Shown here piece after piece: positions 62,681 through 64,000 of a stretch of 64,000 bases of DNA (within the stretch, counting starts at the first letter, position 1; the number at the start of each line of letters is the position of its first letter). The stretch comes from Bradyrhizobium sp. dw_78 (lineage in GTDB: Bacteria > Pseudomonadota > Alphaproteobacteria > Rhizobiales > Xanthobacteraceae): the NCBI RefSeq assembly GCF_018449525.1, contig NZ_JAAVUS010000001.1, forward strand, positions 62,001 through 126,000, read 5' to 3'. The translations under genes were made by a program, and so were the position numbers. The notes under the pieces were generated by a model, which was not told the origin of the DNA, searched no databases, and saw only the letters and a program-made list of their open reading frames with translations.

Positions 62681-63820
62681 TTAATAGAGCGATTTCGCGT
62701 TACCCTCGACAAAGGCTTGGGTGATCGGCTCGCGCAACACGCGATATACCCAGGCGGTGTAGAGGATAATGATCGGAAGAAAGACCACGGTGACGAACAG
62801 CATGATCCTGAGGGTCAGAAGACTTGAGGAGGCGTCCCAGACCGTGAGACTGGCGCGCGGATCCAGCGAGGACGGCAGCATGAACGGAAAGATGCTCAAC
62901 CCTGCGGTGGCGATGATGCCTGCAATCGCGACGCCGCTTGCAATGAACGCCAGGCCGGCGTGCCTGGCGCGCAGGAGCAGTGGCGAGACCGCCAGCATGA
63001 CGATGGCCGCGACCGGCGCCGCCATCGTCCAGGGGAACGAGCGGTAGTTGGTCAGCCAGGCACCGGCCTGCCGCGTCACAAGCTTGGCCAGCGGATTCGA
63101 CGGACCGTCATAGGCGGGCTGCTGCGTGAGAGCATAGCCTTCGACACCAAGCGCAACCCAGATGCCTGCGATGACGAACAATCCGATTGTGATCGGCGCC
63201 GCAAGACGCGCGATCTGTGCGGCGCGCTGTGTCACCGGGCCGGAGGCCTTGAGCGACAGATAGTTCGCGCCGTGCAGCGTCAGCATCCCGACGCTGACCA
63301 GACCGCTGAGCAGCGCAAACGGATTCAACAGGCCGAGCAGGTTGCCTTCATAGGTCATGCGCAGCGAATCGTCGAACCGGAACGGTACGCCGAGAATGAC
63401 GTTGCCGAAGGCGACGCCGAAGATCAGCGCCGGGACCAGCCCGCTGACGAACAGGGCCGCATCCCAGATTGCCCGCCAGCGGGCATTCTCAAGCTTGCTG
63501 CGGAACTTGAAGGCGACCGGGCGCAGGATGAGCGCAGCGAGCACCAGGAACATTGCTAGATAGAAGCCTGAAAACGCGGTGGCGTATAGTATCGGCCAAG
63601 CCGCAAAAATCGCGCCGCCTCCGAGAATCAGCCAGACTTGATTGCCCTCCCATACCGGCCCCACGGTATTGATGGCGATACGCCGCTCGACGTCGCTGCG
63701 GGCCACGTAAGGCAACAGGATCGCAACGCCGAGATCGAAGCCGTCCATCACGGCAATCCCGATCAGCAGGATTCCGAGCAGCGCCCACCAGATCAATCGC
63801 ATGGCTTCATAATCGAACAT
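62681..63820 (-). CDS. cydB: Cytochrome bd ubiquinol oxidase subunit II CydB
   Basis: 379 residues from ATG 63820 after GGGAGAC (a GTG one codon upstream is possible). About nine helices: LIWWALLGILLIGIAVMDGFDLGVAIL, ERRIAINTVGPVWEGNQVWLILGGGAIFAAWP, and the C-terminal LTLRIMLFVTVVFLPIIILYTAWVYRVL. It pairs with CydA in a high-affinity terminal oxidase. It starts 11 bp after the cydA stop. Confidence 0.97.
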   Translation of the reverse strand: MFDYEAMRLIWWALLGILLIGIAVMDGFDLGVAILLPYVARSDVERRIAINTVGPVWEGNQVWLILGGGAIFAAWPILYATAFSGFYLAMFLVLAALILRPVAFKFRSKLENARWRAIWDAALFVSGLVPALIFGVAFGNVILGVPFRFDDSLRMTYEGNLLGLLNPFALLSGLVSVGMLTLHGANYLSLKASGPVTQRAAQIARLAAPITIGLFVIAGIWVALGVEGYALTQQPAYDGPSNPLAKLVTRQAGAWLTNYRSFPWTMAAPVAAIVMLAVSPLLLRARHAGLAFIASGVAIAGIIATAGLSIFPFMLPSSLDPRASLTVWDASSSLLTLRIMLFVTVVFLPIIILYTAWVYRVLREPITQAFVEGNAKSLY

Positions 63821-63831
63821 CACTGTCTCCC

Positions 63832-64000
63832 TTATTCGGCTGCGTCAGCGACCAGCAAACGAGCGCCTGGGCGCTCGAAGGGTTCGCCTGTGGATGGTCC
63901 CGCCTTCACGGTCTTGACCATCAAATAGAGATCGACGACGGCAAGCGTCGAATAGAACACCACGAAGCCGATCAGCGTGGTCCAGATATTGGCGGCAGAC
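63832..64000 (-). CDS. cydA: Cytochrome bd ubiquinol oxidase subunit I CydA (3' end only)
   Basis: The last 55 codons before TAA at 63832-63834; the gene continues past the window. The visible part is the final membrane helix (NIWTTLIGFVVFYSTLAVVDLYLMVK) and a cytoplasmic tail ending LLVADAAE. The heme-ligand regions lie outside the window. Confidence 0.93.
   Translation of the reverse strand, partial: SAANIWTTLIGFVVFYSTLAVVDLYLMVKTVKAGPSTGEPFERPGARLLVADAAE

Overview
The window is a high-GC alphaproteobacterial chromosome segment, most likely from the Bradyrhizobium / Rhodopseudomonas / Afipia group (Nitrobacteraceae). The basis is the gene content (a ChpT-CtrA-chemotaxis-FliI/FliJ-FlhA cluster, EipA, a CyaC-type cyclase, PutA without an N-terminal repressor domain) and several short dispersed palindromic repeats of the kind common in that group. 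No marker gene fixes the species.

Layout. 1-9.7 kb: truncated putA, a secreted orphan, cspA, a redox-sensing membrane adenylate cyclase, a ycjX-ycjF pair and a hemolysin-III-like protein. 9.7-25 kb: a catabolic region with two SDR dehydrogenases around a MarR repressor and a 21-bp operator, an acyl-CoA dehydrogenase / CoA-transferase / dehydratase operon divergent from a LysR regulator, a two-subunit ThDP decarboxylase, a P450, an isovaleryl-CoA dehydrogenase, a sorbosone-dehydrogenase-like protein, a DUF2927 protein, an L,D-transpeptidase and a large ThDP enzyme. 25-30.7 kb: small unknowns, a PD-(D/E)xK-like protein, a cytosine-deaminase-like amidohydrolase, a HerA-type ATPase, and a 1,037-bp insert flanked by 48-bp direct repeats at the 3' end of tRNA-Val(CAC). 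30.9-45.8 kb: envelope genes, cysQ, then chpT-cheAWYBR, ctrA, fliI-fliJ, an ECF sigma factor and a shortened anti-sigma factor.

46.7-57.7 kb is an integrative mobilizable element of 10,961 bp. It carries a large serine integrase, a HigBA-like toxin-antitoxin pair, an AlpA-like regulator, a TraA relaxase/helicase, an oriT next to traA, traC, traD and four cargo genes of unknown function. Both ends can be placed to 4 bp. The element splits a host palindromic repeat whose arms match again when the insert is removed, and its two inner ends form a 44-bp imperfect palindrome, as expected of a serine-integrase attP. The integrase stop codon lies in host DNA outside attL, so its C-terminus should differ between the integrated and circular forms.

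57.9-64 kb: a small exported protein, flhA (now separated from fliI/fliJ by the element), a frameshifted MFS transporter and the 3' part of a cytochrome bd operon, cydA-cydB-cydX-ybgE, including a 39-codon cydX.

The che/ctrA/fli/flhA genes form one motility and cell-cycle module. ChpT would pass phosphate to CtrA, and CtrA-box-like sites lie upstream of cheA and flhA. The most unusual content is the precise architecture of the mobilizable element, its paired 34-bp promoter repeats, and its uncharacterised cargo.
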